Source: Bacillota bacterium (GTDB lineage Bacteria; Bacillota_A; Clostridia; Peptostreptococcales; Anaerovoracaceae). Taken from it: DNA of 7,149 nt. The stretch is taken from contig JAFYPY010000179.1 in the NCBI GenBank assembly GCA_017547345.1, positions 1 through 7,149 of the forward strand, written 5' to 3'. The notes below the pieces were generated by a model that was given only the letters and a program-made list of their open reading frames with translations, was not told where the DNA came from and made no database searches. A program made the position numbers and the translations under genes. Shown piece by piece: positions 1 to 5,684 of this stretch. Within the stretch, counting starts at the first letter, position 1. Each line of letters opens with the position of its first letter.

Positions 1-1
1 A

Positions 2-160
2 AGCGACAGAACTGAAGACAGACTTGGTTTTCTTGTAGGTGTAGGTACAAACTTTATTATTCTGCAAGACATAACAACAGGAAATATTCTAGTAATAGAC
101 ATCTTCTCTATAAGACTTACATATGTCTACTATTCTCCAGCGGTTGTCCCTGAATTCTAA
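2..160 (+). CDS. C-terminal end of an unrecognised small protein (partial)
   Basis: This frame is open from the window edge and stops at TAA (158-160), giving the last 52 residues of a protein whose start lies outside the window. The visible part begins SDRTEDRLGFLVG and ends SPAVVPEF. It alternates hydrophobic and polar residues around GVGTNFIILQDITTGN and LVIDIFSIRLTYVYY, which looks like three or four short beta strands with a tight TTGN turn. There is no transmembrane segment and no cysteine in this part. By eye the pattern recalls small beta-barrel (SH3- or LSm-like) proteins and some spore-coat-associated proteins of Firmicutes, but I do not recognise the family and assign no function. 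A strong hairpin terminator follows 13 bases after the stop, which supports this being a real gene end. The only other long frame here is antisense to the ligase gene's end and is not convincing. Confidence 0.6.
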   Translation, partial: SDRTEDRLGFLVGVGTNFIILQDITTGNILVIDIFSIRLTYVYYSPAVVPEF

Positions 161-173
161 GTTTATGAAAACT

Positions 174-209
174 AAAATCCCCGGTGCATAATAATGCTCC
201 GGGGATTTT
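174..209. terminator. Bidirectional Rho-independent terminator between convergent genes
   Basis: An 11-base-pair perfect stem (AAAATCCCCGG at 174-184, CCGGGGATTTT at 199-209) is extended inward, past one T-T mismatch, by GCAT/ATGC, leaving a four-base loop at 190-193. T-rich sequence follows on the plus strand and the matching A-run gives U's on the minus strand. It can therefore end both the plus-strand gene stopping at 160 and the acyl-CoA ligase, whose stop codon lies only five bases away. Confidence 0.9.
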
Positions 210-214
210 GTGTT

Positions 215-2101
215 TTATTTTGATTCTTCTGCTTCTTTTGCTTTATCTTTAGCAATTTCAGCAAATCTCTTAATCTTATGAGTTGTAGTCTTTTCGAATT
301 CGTCAGTCTTGATTTCAAGTTTCTTAATTGTCTTGTAATTAGAAAGCTTGTGATTAACCTTTTTGATTTCTTCCCAAAGAACCTTATATACAGCCTCATC
401 ATCTAGGTTTTCGCCGTGGCGTTCATTAATAACATCATAGTTTGGAATAACCTTAACCGTGATAATAAGTTCCTTTTCGCCTGCTACTTCCTTACCGTAT
501 ACCATACATTCTTTGATTTCATCCACCTTAGCAAGTAGTCCTTCGATTTCTTCTGGGTAAATGTTCTTACCGTTTTGTGTAACGATTACATTCTTGCTTC
601 TACCTGTGATATATACATATCCTTCTTCGTCCATGTATCCGATATCCCCGGAGTTGAACCATTCGCCATCCATAACAGTATCTGTCGCATCCTGGTCTTC
701 ATAGTAACCCATCATGACAGTTTTACCCTTGATGAAGATTTCTCCTTCGCCCTTTTCGTTAGGTGAATCAATCTTGATTTCGTTGCAGTTTACTGCCCTA
801 CCTACTGAACCAACTCTAGGATCCCAATCAGGTGTTAACGCTGCAATTGGAGCAGTTTCTGTTAACCCATATCCCTGTAAGAACAATATACCTATATCAG
901 TTAACCACTTACCTACAGCTGGATCGATTGGAGCCGCTGCAGATACAACGATTCTTAAATTGCCTCCTAAATTGTCATAGATATCTCTAAAGACTTTTCT
1001 CTTTACATCTATTCCAAGGTTCTTCATTGTGTTGGTTAGAGTAATCATTGATTTAACCACTGACGCCTTGCCACTCTTCTCTATTCCTTGAATCAACTTC
1101 TTATATAGTGATTCAATTAAAAGAGGTACTGCAATAATTGCCGTTGGGCCTGTTTCCTTCATATCATTTGCGATATGTCTTAAACCCTGACAAACTACGA
1201 TTGAAGAACCTCTTGCCATAGGTAATAGGAAACCTATTGTCGATTCGTAAGTGTGATGAAGCGGTAAAACCGAGAACAGTTTATCGTTTTCATCTATATA
1301 TACGAACGGATTAACGGCATTGATGTTGTATGCCAAGTTTCTATTGCAAAGCATTACGCCTTTAGCTGCAGATGTGGTTCCGCTTGTGAAAAGTAAAACT
1401 GCAAAAGCTTCAGGATCGATTTCAGTATTTGCAAATGAGTTGTCTCCCATATCTCTTAGAAGTTTACCTTCTTGCATAACAAAATCCATACCTACAAATC
1501 TTCCATCAATTTTATGATCAGATTTCATCTCAATAAAAAACTTAACGCCAGGGCATTTATTTGCAATCTTCTTAATCTGGTCCTTCTTCTTTGGTGAATA
1601 GATAATCGCAGCAGCATCGGAACGCTTAACAAGGTTTTCAAGTTCGTTGTCCGGAAGTTCCTTATCAGTAGGAACTGCGATACCTACGCCACAAAGCATT
1701 GCCATATATGAAACATACCATGAATAAGTAGTTTCACCGATAATCATAATCTTTTCGCCTTTAAGTTTGAAAGCCTTAGAAAGACCTTCTCCAAAGTTCA
1801 TTACATCTTCACCAAACTGTCCATAAGTAATTCCCTTAAATCCTTCTTTTCTATTGAACTTTTCATAGATAAAAGGTCTATCGGCAAACTTTTCAACAGA
1901 CTCATTAAAAATTTCTTTTATAGTCTGATAGTTCGTTTCCTTATAACCGTGTGGTCCTTCTTGCTCAGCCTTAAGCTTTGCCTTTAATTCTGCAATAGTT
2001 TCTAATGTATAATTAATTTTTAATTCTTCGATATCATCAATATCCCTCATCTTAAACTTTGGTAACTTAAAATTAGGAATCTTGTCAAAAATCCTCGCCA
2101 T
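215..2101 (-). CDS. Long-chain acyl-CoA ligase (AMP-binding, ANL superfamily)
   Basis: This 628-residue adenylate-forming enzyme most likely activates a fatty acid with ATP to acyl-AMP and then loads it onto CoA, as in long-chain fatty acid-CoA ligases (COG1022-like). The phosphate-binding loop is TSGTTSAAKG (239-248). The adenine-binding motif is YGLTETAP (411-418). The ribose-binding Asp is D486 in SGDIGYMDEEG, and the hinge region is GRSKNVIVTQNGKNIYPEE (500-518). The catalytic lysine of the mobile C-terminal domain is probably K609 in TTTHKIKR. The LPLHHTYE segment (279-286) fits the usual substrate-pocket histidine region. Two motifs depart from consensus: the loop usually reads TGxPKG, and the last motif usually has Gly before the lysine rather than H608. 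There is no signal peptide; the N-terminal 50 residues and the C-terminal tail are rich in charged residues. The ATG start is supported by AAGGGGG about ten bases upstream. It lies 59 bases downstream of the germination-type gene on the same strand but seems to have its own promoter. Acyl substrate and chain length cannot be read from sequence; an acyl-ACP ligase role is an alternative. Confidence 0.9.
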   Translation of the reverse strand: MARIFDKIPNFKLPKFKMRDIDDIEELKINYTLETIAELKAKLKAEQEGPHGYKETNYQTIKEIFNESVEKFADRPFIYEKFNRKEGFKGITYGQFGEDVMNFGEGLSKAFKLKGEKIMIIGETTYSWYVSYMAMLCGVGIAVPTDKELPDNELENLVKRSDAAAIIYSPKKKDQIKKIANKCPGVKFFIEMKSDHKIDGRFVGMDFVMQEGKLLRDMGDNSFANTEIDPEAFAVLLFTSGTTSAAKGVMLCNRNLAYNINAVNPFVYIDENDKLFSVLPLHHTYESTIGFLLPMARGSSIVVCQGLRHIANDMKETGPTAIIAVPLLIESLYKKLIQGIEKSGKASVVKSMITLTNTMKNLGIDVKRKVFRDIYDNLGGNLRIVVSAAAPIDPAVGKWLTDIGILFLQGYGLTETAPIAALTPDWDPRVGSVGRAVNCNEIKIDSPNEKGEGEIFIKGKTVMMGYYEDQDATDTVMDGEWFNSGDIGYMDEEGYVYITGRSKNVIVTQNGKNIYPEEIEGLLAKVDEIKECMVYGKEVAGEKELIITVKVIPNYDVINERHGENLDDEAVYKVLWEEIKKVNHKLSNYKTIKKLEIKTDEFEKTTTHKIKRFAEIAKDKAKEAEESK

Positions 2102-2154
2102 AAATCAATTGCCCCCTTACAAAATACTAACTAAATTTTCCAATAGTTCTTAAT

Positions 2155-2184
2155 ATTATATCATTCTTCACAGCGGAAAAGCAA
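2155..2184 (-). promoter_or_regulatory. Candidate sigma-A promoter for the acyl-CoA ligase
   Basis: On the minus strand a perfect -10 box TATAAT (2155-2160) lies 18 bases downstream of TTGCTT (2179-2184). The -35 half falls inside the last codons of the upstream spoVAF-like gene. The expected start site would leave a leader of roughly 45 bases before the ligase ATG. There is no terminator in the 59-base gap, so read-through from the upstream gene is also possible. The -35 box is only half consensus, so this is moderate evidence. Confidence 0.45.
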
Positions 2185-3558
2185 CTTTTTTAATGCTTGC
2201 CAGTTAAAGGGTATGAGAGGATAAAGATATGAGTCTCCAGACAGAGTCTTTGTGGTAGAAAGGACAAGTAGAGCAATAACAAATCCTGTTACGAACCCTA
2301 AAATTCCGAATGTACCTGCACCAATAATCATTAATAGCCTAGAAAATTTCATCCCATAGCTCAATTCGATGCTAGGCTGCGTAAAGCTGGCAAGCGCTAC
2401 CACAGCCATACACAAGATTGTTTGTGGAATAAACCATCCGGAGTTAACACTAAATTCACCAAGTATCAAGGCACCTATAACGGACAAAGACATCCCTAGG
2501 GAACTAGGTGTATTTAGTGAGGCCAATTTTAAGCCATCTATAGCTATTTCCAACAGTAGAAACTGAATCAAAATTGGTACTGCGAAATTTTTTTCCGGCA
2601 CAAAAAACTCCAAAATTTCAGGTGTCATTTCCTTGTACTGTATTATGAGCATATAAATAGGCGTTAAAAAAAGAATAACCAAAAAGTTCAAGGTCCTAAG
2701 CAGTCTAAAGTAGTTCCCTGTAAGCTGCGGGAAATAATAATCATCTACATCCTGCAAAAAATCAAAGACACCAACGGGAAGAAGCATCACCGTGGGTGAG
2801 TTATCGACTATTATAGCAATCTTCCCCTCCGTTATATGTGCTGCAATTATATCCGGTCTTTGTGAATACCTTACCTTTGGAAAAGGATTAAATCCATTAT
2901 ATGCTTTTAGCTCTTTCATCAGTTTTTCTAGGACGCTTTGATCCCCTACAGTAATGTACTCCGTTTTAACCTTATTGATAAGATTTTCCACTTTATTAAG
3001 AAGCGACTTGTTTACCTTATCCTTCATATACACAACTGCCACATCCGTTTTGCTTACCTCACCTAAAGGAAAATACTTCAAGATTAAGTTGTTGTCTCTA
3101 ATCCTTCTACGAATCATCCCAATATTTTGCATAAAGCTTTCTGTGAACCCATCCCTAGCTCCTCTCAAAGATTTTTCTTTCTCAGGCTCCTCCACAGAAC
3201 GAGAAGGGTAAGATCTGGTGTCTATTATTATTATTTTGTCTAAGCTTTCTACAACCATAATACTTAACCCTGAGTACATCCTTTGCTGTGCTATTTTGTA
3301 TGAATCAGTGACCTGGCTGCTTAAAAAAGGCAATTTTTCTTCTATGAACTGCTGGCTATTCGCAATAGACCTCATTTCATCGTCTTCAATCGAAAGTAAG
3401 TAATTCAAAACATATTGAGCTTTCAATCCATCAGTCAAACCATCTACATAAAAAATGGTCGCCTTTCGCCCTCCTATCTTTATTCTCCTTTCCAGTAAGT
3501 CAAAACTTTCACCGACAGGGAGTTCTTTTTTTAATGTATCTAAATGTTTCTCGTACAT
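2161..3558 (-). CDS. spoVAF: GerA-family spore germination membrane protein, SpoVAF-like
   Basis: This 465-residue protein belongs to the GerA A-subunit family (Pfam GerA), and its overall layout is closest, from memory, to SpoVAF. The N-terminal soluble part (about 1-285) includes SFDLLERRIKIGGRKATIFYVDG (18-40), the family signature RGARDGFTE (132-140), and the basic segment MIRRRIRD (148-155). The membrane part has about four or five hydrophobic segments, near 290-308, 326-343, 352-368, 376-393 and 408-433, with the conserved PSSLGMSLSVIGALILGE region (351-368). GerA A-subunits sit in the inner spore membrane and act in germinant-triggered ion release. SpoVAF, normally encoded at the end of the spoVA operon, is reported in Bacillus to work with partners that amplify the germination response. 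Here it stands without spoVA genes and without GerA B or C subunit genes beside it. The ATG start has AAAGGAG seven bases upstream. No convincing forespore sigma-G promoter is visible in the 103-base divergent gap. The family is certain; the SpoVAF subtype is less so, and a GerA-type receptor A subunit is the alternative. Confidence 0.85.
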   Translation of the reverse strand: MYEKHLDTLKKELPVGESFDLLERRIKIGGRKATIFYVDGLTDGLKAQYVLNYLLSIEDDEMRSIANSQQFIEEKLPFLSSQVTDSYKIAQQRMYSGLSIMVVESLDKIIIIDTRSYPSRSVEEPEKEKSLRGARDGFTESFMQNIGMIRRRIRDNNLILKYFPLGEVSKTDVAVVYMKDKVNKSLLNKVENLINKVKTEYITVGDQSVLEKLMKELKAYNGFNPFPKVRYSQRPDIIAAHITEGKIAIIVDNSPTVMLLPVGVFDFLQDVDDYYFPQLTGNYFRLLRTLNFLVILFLTPIYMLIIQYKEMTPEILEFFVPEKNFAVPILIQFLLLEIAIDGLKLASLNTPSSLGMSLSVIGALILGEFSVNSGWFIPQTILCMAVVALASFTQPSIELSYGMKFSRLLMIIGAGTFGILGFVTGFVIALLVLSTTKTLSGDSYLYPLIPFNWQALKKLLFRCEE

Positions 3559-3598
3559 GTCCGCTCTCCTTTTCCTTTCTTTTTATTGTCTCTAAATC

Positions 3599-3627
3599 TT
3601 GAAATTTCATACTTTTGCATATATAAT
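3599..3627 (+). promoter_or_regulatory. Sigma-A promoter of gltX
   Basis: TTGAAA (3599-3604) and a perfect TATAAT (3622-3627) are separated by exactly 17 bases. The predicted transcript starts near 3634, giving a leader of about 28 bases that contains the AGGAGG ribosome-binding site (3649-3654) seven bases before the ATG. The leader is far too short for a T-box riboswitch, so the gene looks constitutively expressed. Confidence 0.85.
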
Positions 3628-3661
3628 TATTAAGTTAAGATAACAACCAGGAGGTTTATAT

Positions 3662-5314
3662 ATGAATTACACTAAACTTGCGGAAATCCTTTTCCCAGGA
3701 GTAGACAAAACAGCTGAAGAATACGAATCAATGTTCCCTGCTAGAAATCTTCCAGAGGGAGCAAAGGTTACAAGATTAGGTCCAAGCCCTACAGGTTTTA
3801 TTCATTTAGGAAACTTATTCGGTGCATTTGCAGACGAAAGATTAGCTCACCAGTCCGGTGGTGTTTTTTACCTAAGAATTGAAGACACAGATGACAAGCG
3901 TTTCGTAGAAGGCGCAGTAGATATTATTATTAATTCCCTAAGATTCTTTGGAATTAATTTTGACGAAGGCGCAACAATGGAGGGCGAGGTAGGCGCATAC
4001 GGCAGCTATACACAGAGCCAGAGAGGCCCTATCTACCAGTGCTTTGCAAAGAAATTAGTTTCCGAAGGAAAGGCTTACCCTTGCTTCTTAACAGAAGAAG
4101 AAATCGCCGAAATCAGAGCCACACAAGAAGCCAACAAGGAAAACCCAGGAATCTACGGAAAATGGGCTAAAAACCGTGATTTAAGCCTAGAGCAGGTAGA
4201 AGAAAAACTAGCAGCAGGACTTCCATATGTAATTAGACTAAAATCTGATGGAGATATGAGCCTTCCTGAAGATCAGATAAGAAGATTTGAAGTTGAAGAT
4301 GCAATTCGTGGAACCTTAAATATGCCATATAACGATCAGGATACTGTAATCCTAAAGGCTAATGGTATTCCAACTTATCACTTTGCACACGCAATCGACG
4401 ACCACTTAATGAGAACTACTCACGTCGTAAGAGGTGCTGAATGGTTACCTTCCCTTCCTATCCATGTTGAATTATTCGAAAAACTTGGCTGGGAACCACC
4501 TATTTACTGCCATACAGCGCAGCTTATGAAAATAGGTGAAGACGGTAACAAGCGTAAGCTTTCAAAGCGTCATGACCCAGAATTATCACTGGACTACTAC
4601 AGAAGACTTGGATACCATCCTGCCACTGTTAGAGAATACCTTCTAACAATCTTAAACTCTAACTTTGAAGAATGGAGAATAGCTAATCCGGATGCAGACA
4701 TCGACGAATTCGAATTCACAACAGAAAAGATGTCAAACTCTGGAGCATTATTCGATTTAAACAAGCTAAACGATATCAGTAAAGACGTATTGCTTCGTGT
4801 GAGCGCTAGCGATTTATTCGATTTCTTAAAAGCTTGGGCAGACGAATTCAAACCGGAATATGCTCACCTATTTGAAGATCGTGAATATTTAGAAAGAATT
4901 CTAGATATCGGAAGACAGGAAGCTAAGCCTAGAAAAGACCATGTTTATGCTCAGCAGATGATCGAAAATATTAGCTACTTCTTCGATGACATGTTCAAGA
5001 CTGAAGATGAAATGCCAGCCGAAACAAAAGACGATGTTGCTGAAATCATCGCTAAGTATTTAGAAACATACGACCACTCCGACGACCAGTCACAGTGGTT
5101 CGAAAAGATTCGTCAGATTTCTCAGGATATGGGATATGCTCTTAAACCAAAGGATTTCAAGAAGAATCCTGATCAGTTCAAGGGCCATGTAGGTCACGTA
5201 AGTACAGCAATCAGAGTTGCTCTTATGGGTCGCCAGCAGTCTCCAGACGTTTGGGAAATCCAGCAGATTCTTGGAGAAGAAAGAACTAGAGAAAGATTAG
5301 CAAAGTTTGCATAA
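3662..5314 (+). CDS. gltX: Glutamate--tRNA ligase (long clostridial form)
   Basis: This class I aminoacyl-tRNA synthetase charges tRNA with glutamate in the cytoplasm. The catalytic domain begins after an N-terminal extension of about 35 residues: RLGPSPTGFIHLGNL (38-52) carries the HIGH-type signature as HLGN (48-51). RIEDTDDKR (72-80) and the YHFAHAIDDHLM segment (239-250) line the glutamate and ATP site. KLSKR (299-303) is the KMSKS-type motif. The alpha-helical anticodon-binding domain follows, roughly residues 340-550. At 550 residues it is longer than the usual 470-500, which fits a variant I recall from Clostridia with a PARNLPEGAKVTR-like lead-in. The zinc-site region reads YPCFLTEEE (139-147), with a single cysteine where many relatives have a Cys-x-Cys pair, so a bound zinc is unlikely. 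It may be non-discriminating and also charge tRNA-Gln, but sequence alone does not show this. The start is firm because a consensus AGGAGG lies seven bases upstream. It is transcribed alone, with its own promoter and terminator. Confidence 0.95.
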   Translation: MNYTKLAEILFPGVDKTAEEYESMFPARNLPEGAKVTRLGPSPTGFIHLGNLFGAFADERLAHQSGGVFYLRIEDTDDKRFVEGAVDIIINSLRFFGINFDEGATMEGEVGAYGSYTQSQRGPIYQCFAKKLVSEGKAYPCFLTEEEIAEIRATQEANKENPGIYGKWAKNRDLSLEQVEEKLAAGLPYVIRLKSDGDMSLPEDQIRRFEVEDAIRGTLNMPYNDQDTVILKANGIPTYHFAHAIDDHLMRTTHVVRGAEWLPSLPIHVELFEKLGWEPPIYCHTAQLMKIGEDGNKRKLSKRHDPELSLDYYRRLGYHPATVREYLLTILNSNFEEWRIANPDADIDEFEFTTEKMSNSGALFDLNKLNDISKDVLLRVSASDLFDFLKAWADEFKPEYAHLFEDREYLERILDIGRQEAKPRKDHVYAQQMIENISYFFDDMFKTEDEMPAETKDDVAEIIAKYLETYDHSDDQSQWFEKIRQISQDMGYALKPKDFKKNPDQFKGHVGHVSTAIRVALMGRQQSPDVWEIQQILGEERTRERLAKFA

Positions 5315-5318
5315 AAAT

Positions 5319-5351
5319 AAAGCCTGCATCTATGATGTGGGCTTTTCTTTT
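5319..5351 (+). terminator. Rho-independent terminator of gltX
   Basis: A 12-base-pair stem (AAAGCCTGCATC at 5319-5330, GATGTGGGCTTT at 5334-5345, two G-U wobbles, three-base loop) begins five bases after the gltX stop codon and runs into TTTTCTTTT. The A-rich bases before it (5313-5321) give a U-rich tail on the minus strand, so it could also stop transcripts coming from the minus-strand promoter near 5606-5633. Confidence 0.9.
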
Positions 5352-5364
5352 GCAAAAAACTAAA

Positions 5365-5505
5365 TACCGACTCATTCTTAAACAACTGATATTTCTCTCT
5401 TAAAGTTTCCGTCTTAGTATGTTCTGCAGTATATCTAGATCTAACAATCTTCAGGTTTCTAATCATTCACTTTATAAATATCAATTATTTTTAGAACAGT
5501 CGGTA
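5365..5505. repeat. Imperfect 30-base inverted repeat bounding a 141-base region
   Basis: The left arm (5365-5394) begins TACCGACT and ends TGATATTT; the reverse complement of the right arm (5476-5505) has the same two ends. Without gaps 22 of 30 positions match, and small gaps in the middle improve this. The two outer eight-base blocks are exact. The 81-base interior shows no known gene. Size and symmetry fit a miniature inverted-repeat element between convergent genes, but I see no clear target-site duplication, so a stem of a transcribed RNA is an equally good reading. Confidence 0.6.
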
Positions 5506-5529
5506 CTAGCTCTGTTCAATTGTTAACAT
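5506..5529 (-). CDS. Possible seven-residue leader peptide
   Basis: The frame encodes MLTIEQS and stops at TAG directly next to the outer end of the inverted repeat. AGGTGA (5541-5546) lies 11 bases upstream, a little far for a ribosome-binding site, and could be masked by a small hairpin (GGTG/CACC at 5534-5545). An in-frame GTG at 5542-5544 would give MSPPNMLTIEQS but has no upstream site of its own. The last codons overlap one arm (GAACAG) of a local hairpin, as in leader-peptide attenuators. No resistance or biosynthetic gene follows, so function is uncertain and chance is possible. Confidence 0.2.
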   Translation of the reverse strand: MLTIEQS

Positions 5530-5605
5530 GTTTGGTGGACTCACCTCTTTCTTATCACTATAGTAGCATTAATTCACGTTTTGCTTTATCGCTTTTGTTG
5601 AGTAA

Positions 5606-5633
5606 AGTATAGCATCATTGTGTTTTTTGTCAA
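5606..5633 (-). promoter_or_regulatory. Strong minus-strand promoter with no gene behind it
   Basis: On the minus strand a perfect TTGACA (5628-5633) is followed after 16 bases by TATACT (5606-5611), five of six consensus. It lies just downstream of the LuxR-type gene's terminator and points towards the 3' end of gltX, so it cannot serve either neighbour as an ordinary gene promoter. It would make an RNA across the inverted-repeat region. Confidence 0.65.
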
Positions 5634-5636
5634 TGC

Positions 5637-5657
5637 TTTTTTGAAAAATTCAAAAAA
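5637..5657. repeat. AT-only perfect hairpin
   Basis: TTTTTTGAA (5637-5645) and TTCAAAAAA (5649-5657) form a nine-base-pair palindrome with a three-base loop. It sits between the -35 box of the minus-strand promoter and the terminator hairpin of the LuxR-type gene. It may reinforce termination or act as an UP-like AT-rich element upstream of the promoter. Confidence 0.5.
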
Positions 5658-5684
5658 AGAAAAAAGGCAGATAGACGCTGCCTT
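5653..5684 (-). terminator. Rho-independent terminator of the LuxR-type gene
   Basis: On the minus strand AAGGCAG (5678-5684) pairs with CTGCCTT (5664-5670) across a seven-base loop, followed by TTTTCTTTTTTT. The stem starts inside the gene's TAA stop codon (5683-5685), so the coding region and terminator overlap by two bases. Confidence 0.85.

Larger units (their letters stand above)
5354..5599 (-). ncRNA. Candidate structured small RNA or attenuated leader (unknown family)
   Basis: A near-consensus promoter (5606-5633) would start a minus-strand transcript near 5599. About 95 bases in, the RNA could pair a 30-base segment (5505 back to 5476) with another 111 bases further on (5394 back to 5365), closing an 81-base interior. 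A short spacer and a run of six U's (5359 back to 5354) follow. This gives a transcript of about 246 bases, or about 285 if it ends at the gltX terminator acting in reverse. Near its 5' side is a possible seven-codon peptide and a local hairpin (GAACAG with CTGTTC) that overlaps two bases of the long-range stem, so the two folds partly compete. I do not recognise any known RNA family; it does not match my memory of 6S RNA, tmRNA, T-box or SRP RNA. The unit is inferred from sequence signals only. Confidence 0.3.
5315..5682. other. Gene-free gap between convergent gltX and the LuxR-type gene
   Basis: These 368 bases contain no convincing protein gene. They hold, in order, the gltX terminator, a 141-base region bounded by an imperfect inverted repeat, a seven-codon minus-strand reading frame, a minus-strand promoter, an AT-only hairpin, and the terminator of the LuxR-type gene. 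A 90-codon minus-strand frame crosses the gap into gltX, but it has no ribosome-binding site and its second half is antisense to gltX, so I do not annotate it. Confidence 0.7.

Noticed and set aside
172..402. A 76-codon minus-strand frame over the ligase gene's end.
   Set aside because: It overlaps the ligase in another frame, is very rich in Lys, Arg and Leu as expected for an out-of-frame shadow, and runs through the terminator.
3559..3640. A forespore sigma-G promoter for the spoVAF-like gene.
   Set aside because: Only partial matches were found on the minus strand, with spacing that does not fit; the signal is no better than chance in AT-rich DNA.
3559..3661. A T-box riboswitch upstream of gltX.
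   Set aside because: The predicted leader is only about 28 bases and has neither a specifier stem nor the T-box GGTGGNACC core.
5194..5466. A 90-codon minus-strand frame crossing the gltX terminator into the gltX 3' end.
   Set aside because: It has no ribosome-binding site, a stop codon lies directly before its ATG, it reads through a strong terminator, and its second half is antisense to gltX with a frame set by gltX codon use.
5534..5545. GGTGGACTCACC as a T-box-like or protein-binding palindrome.
   Set aside because: It is a four-base-pair hairpin that also contains the possible ribosome-binding site; it does not match the T-box core and is too short to call an operator.
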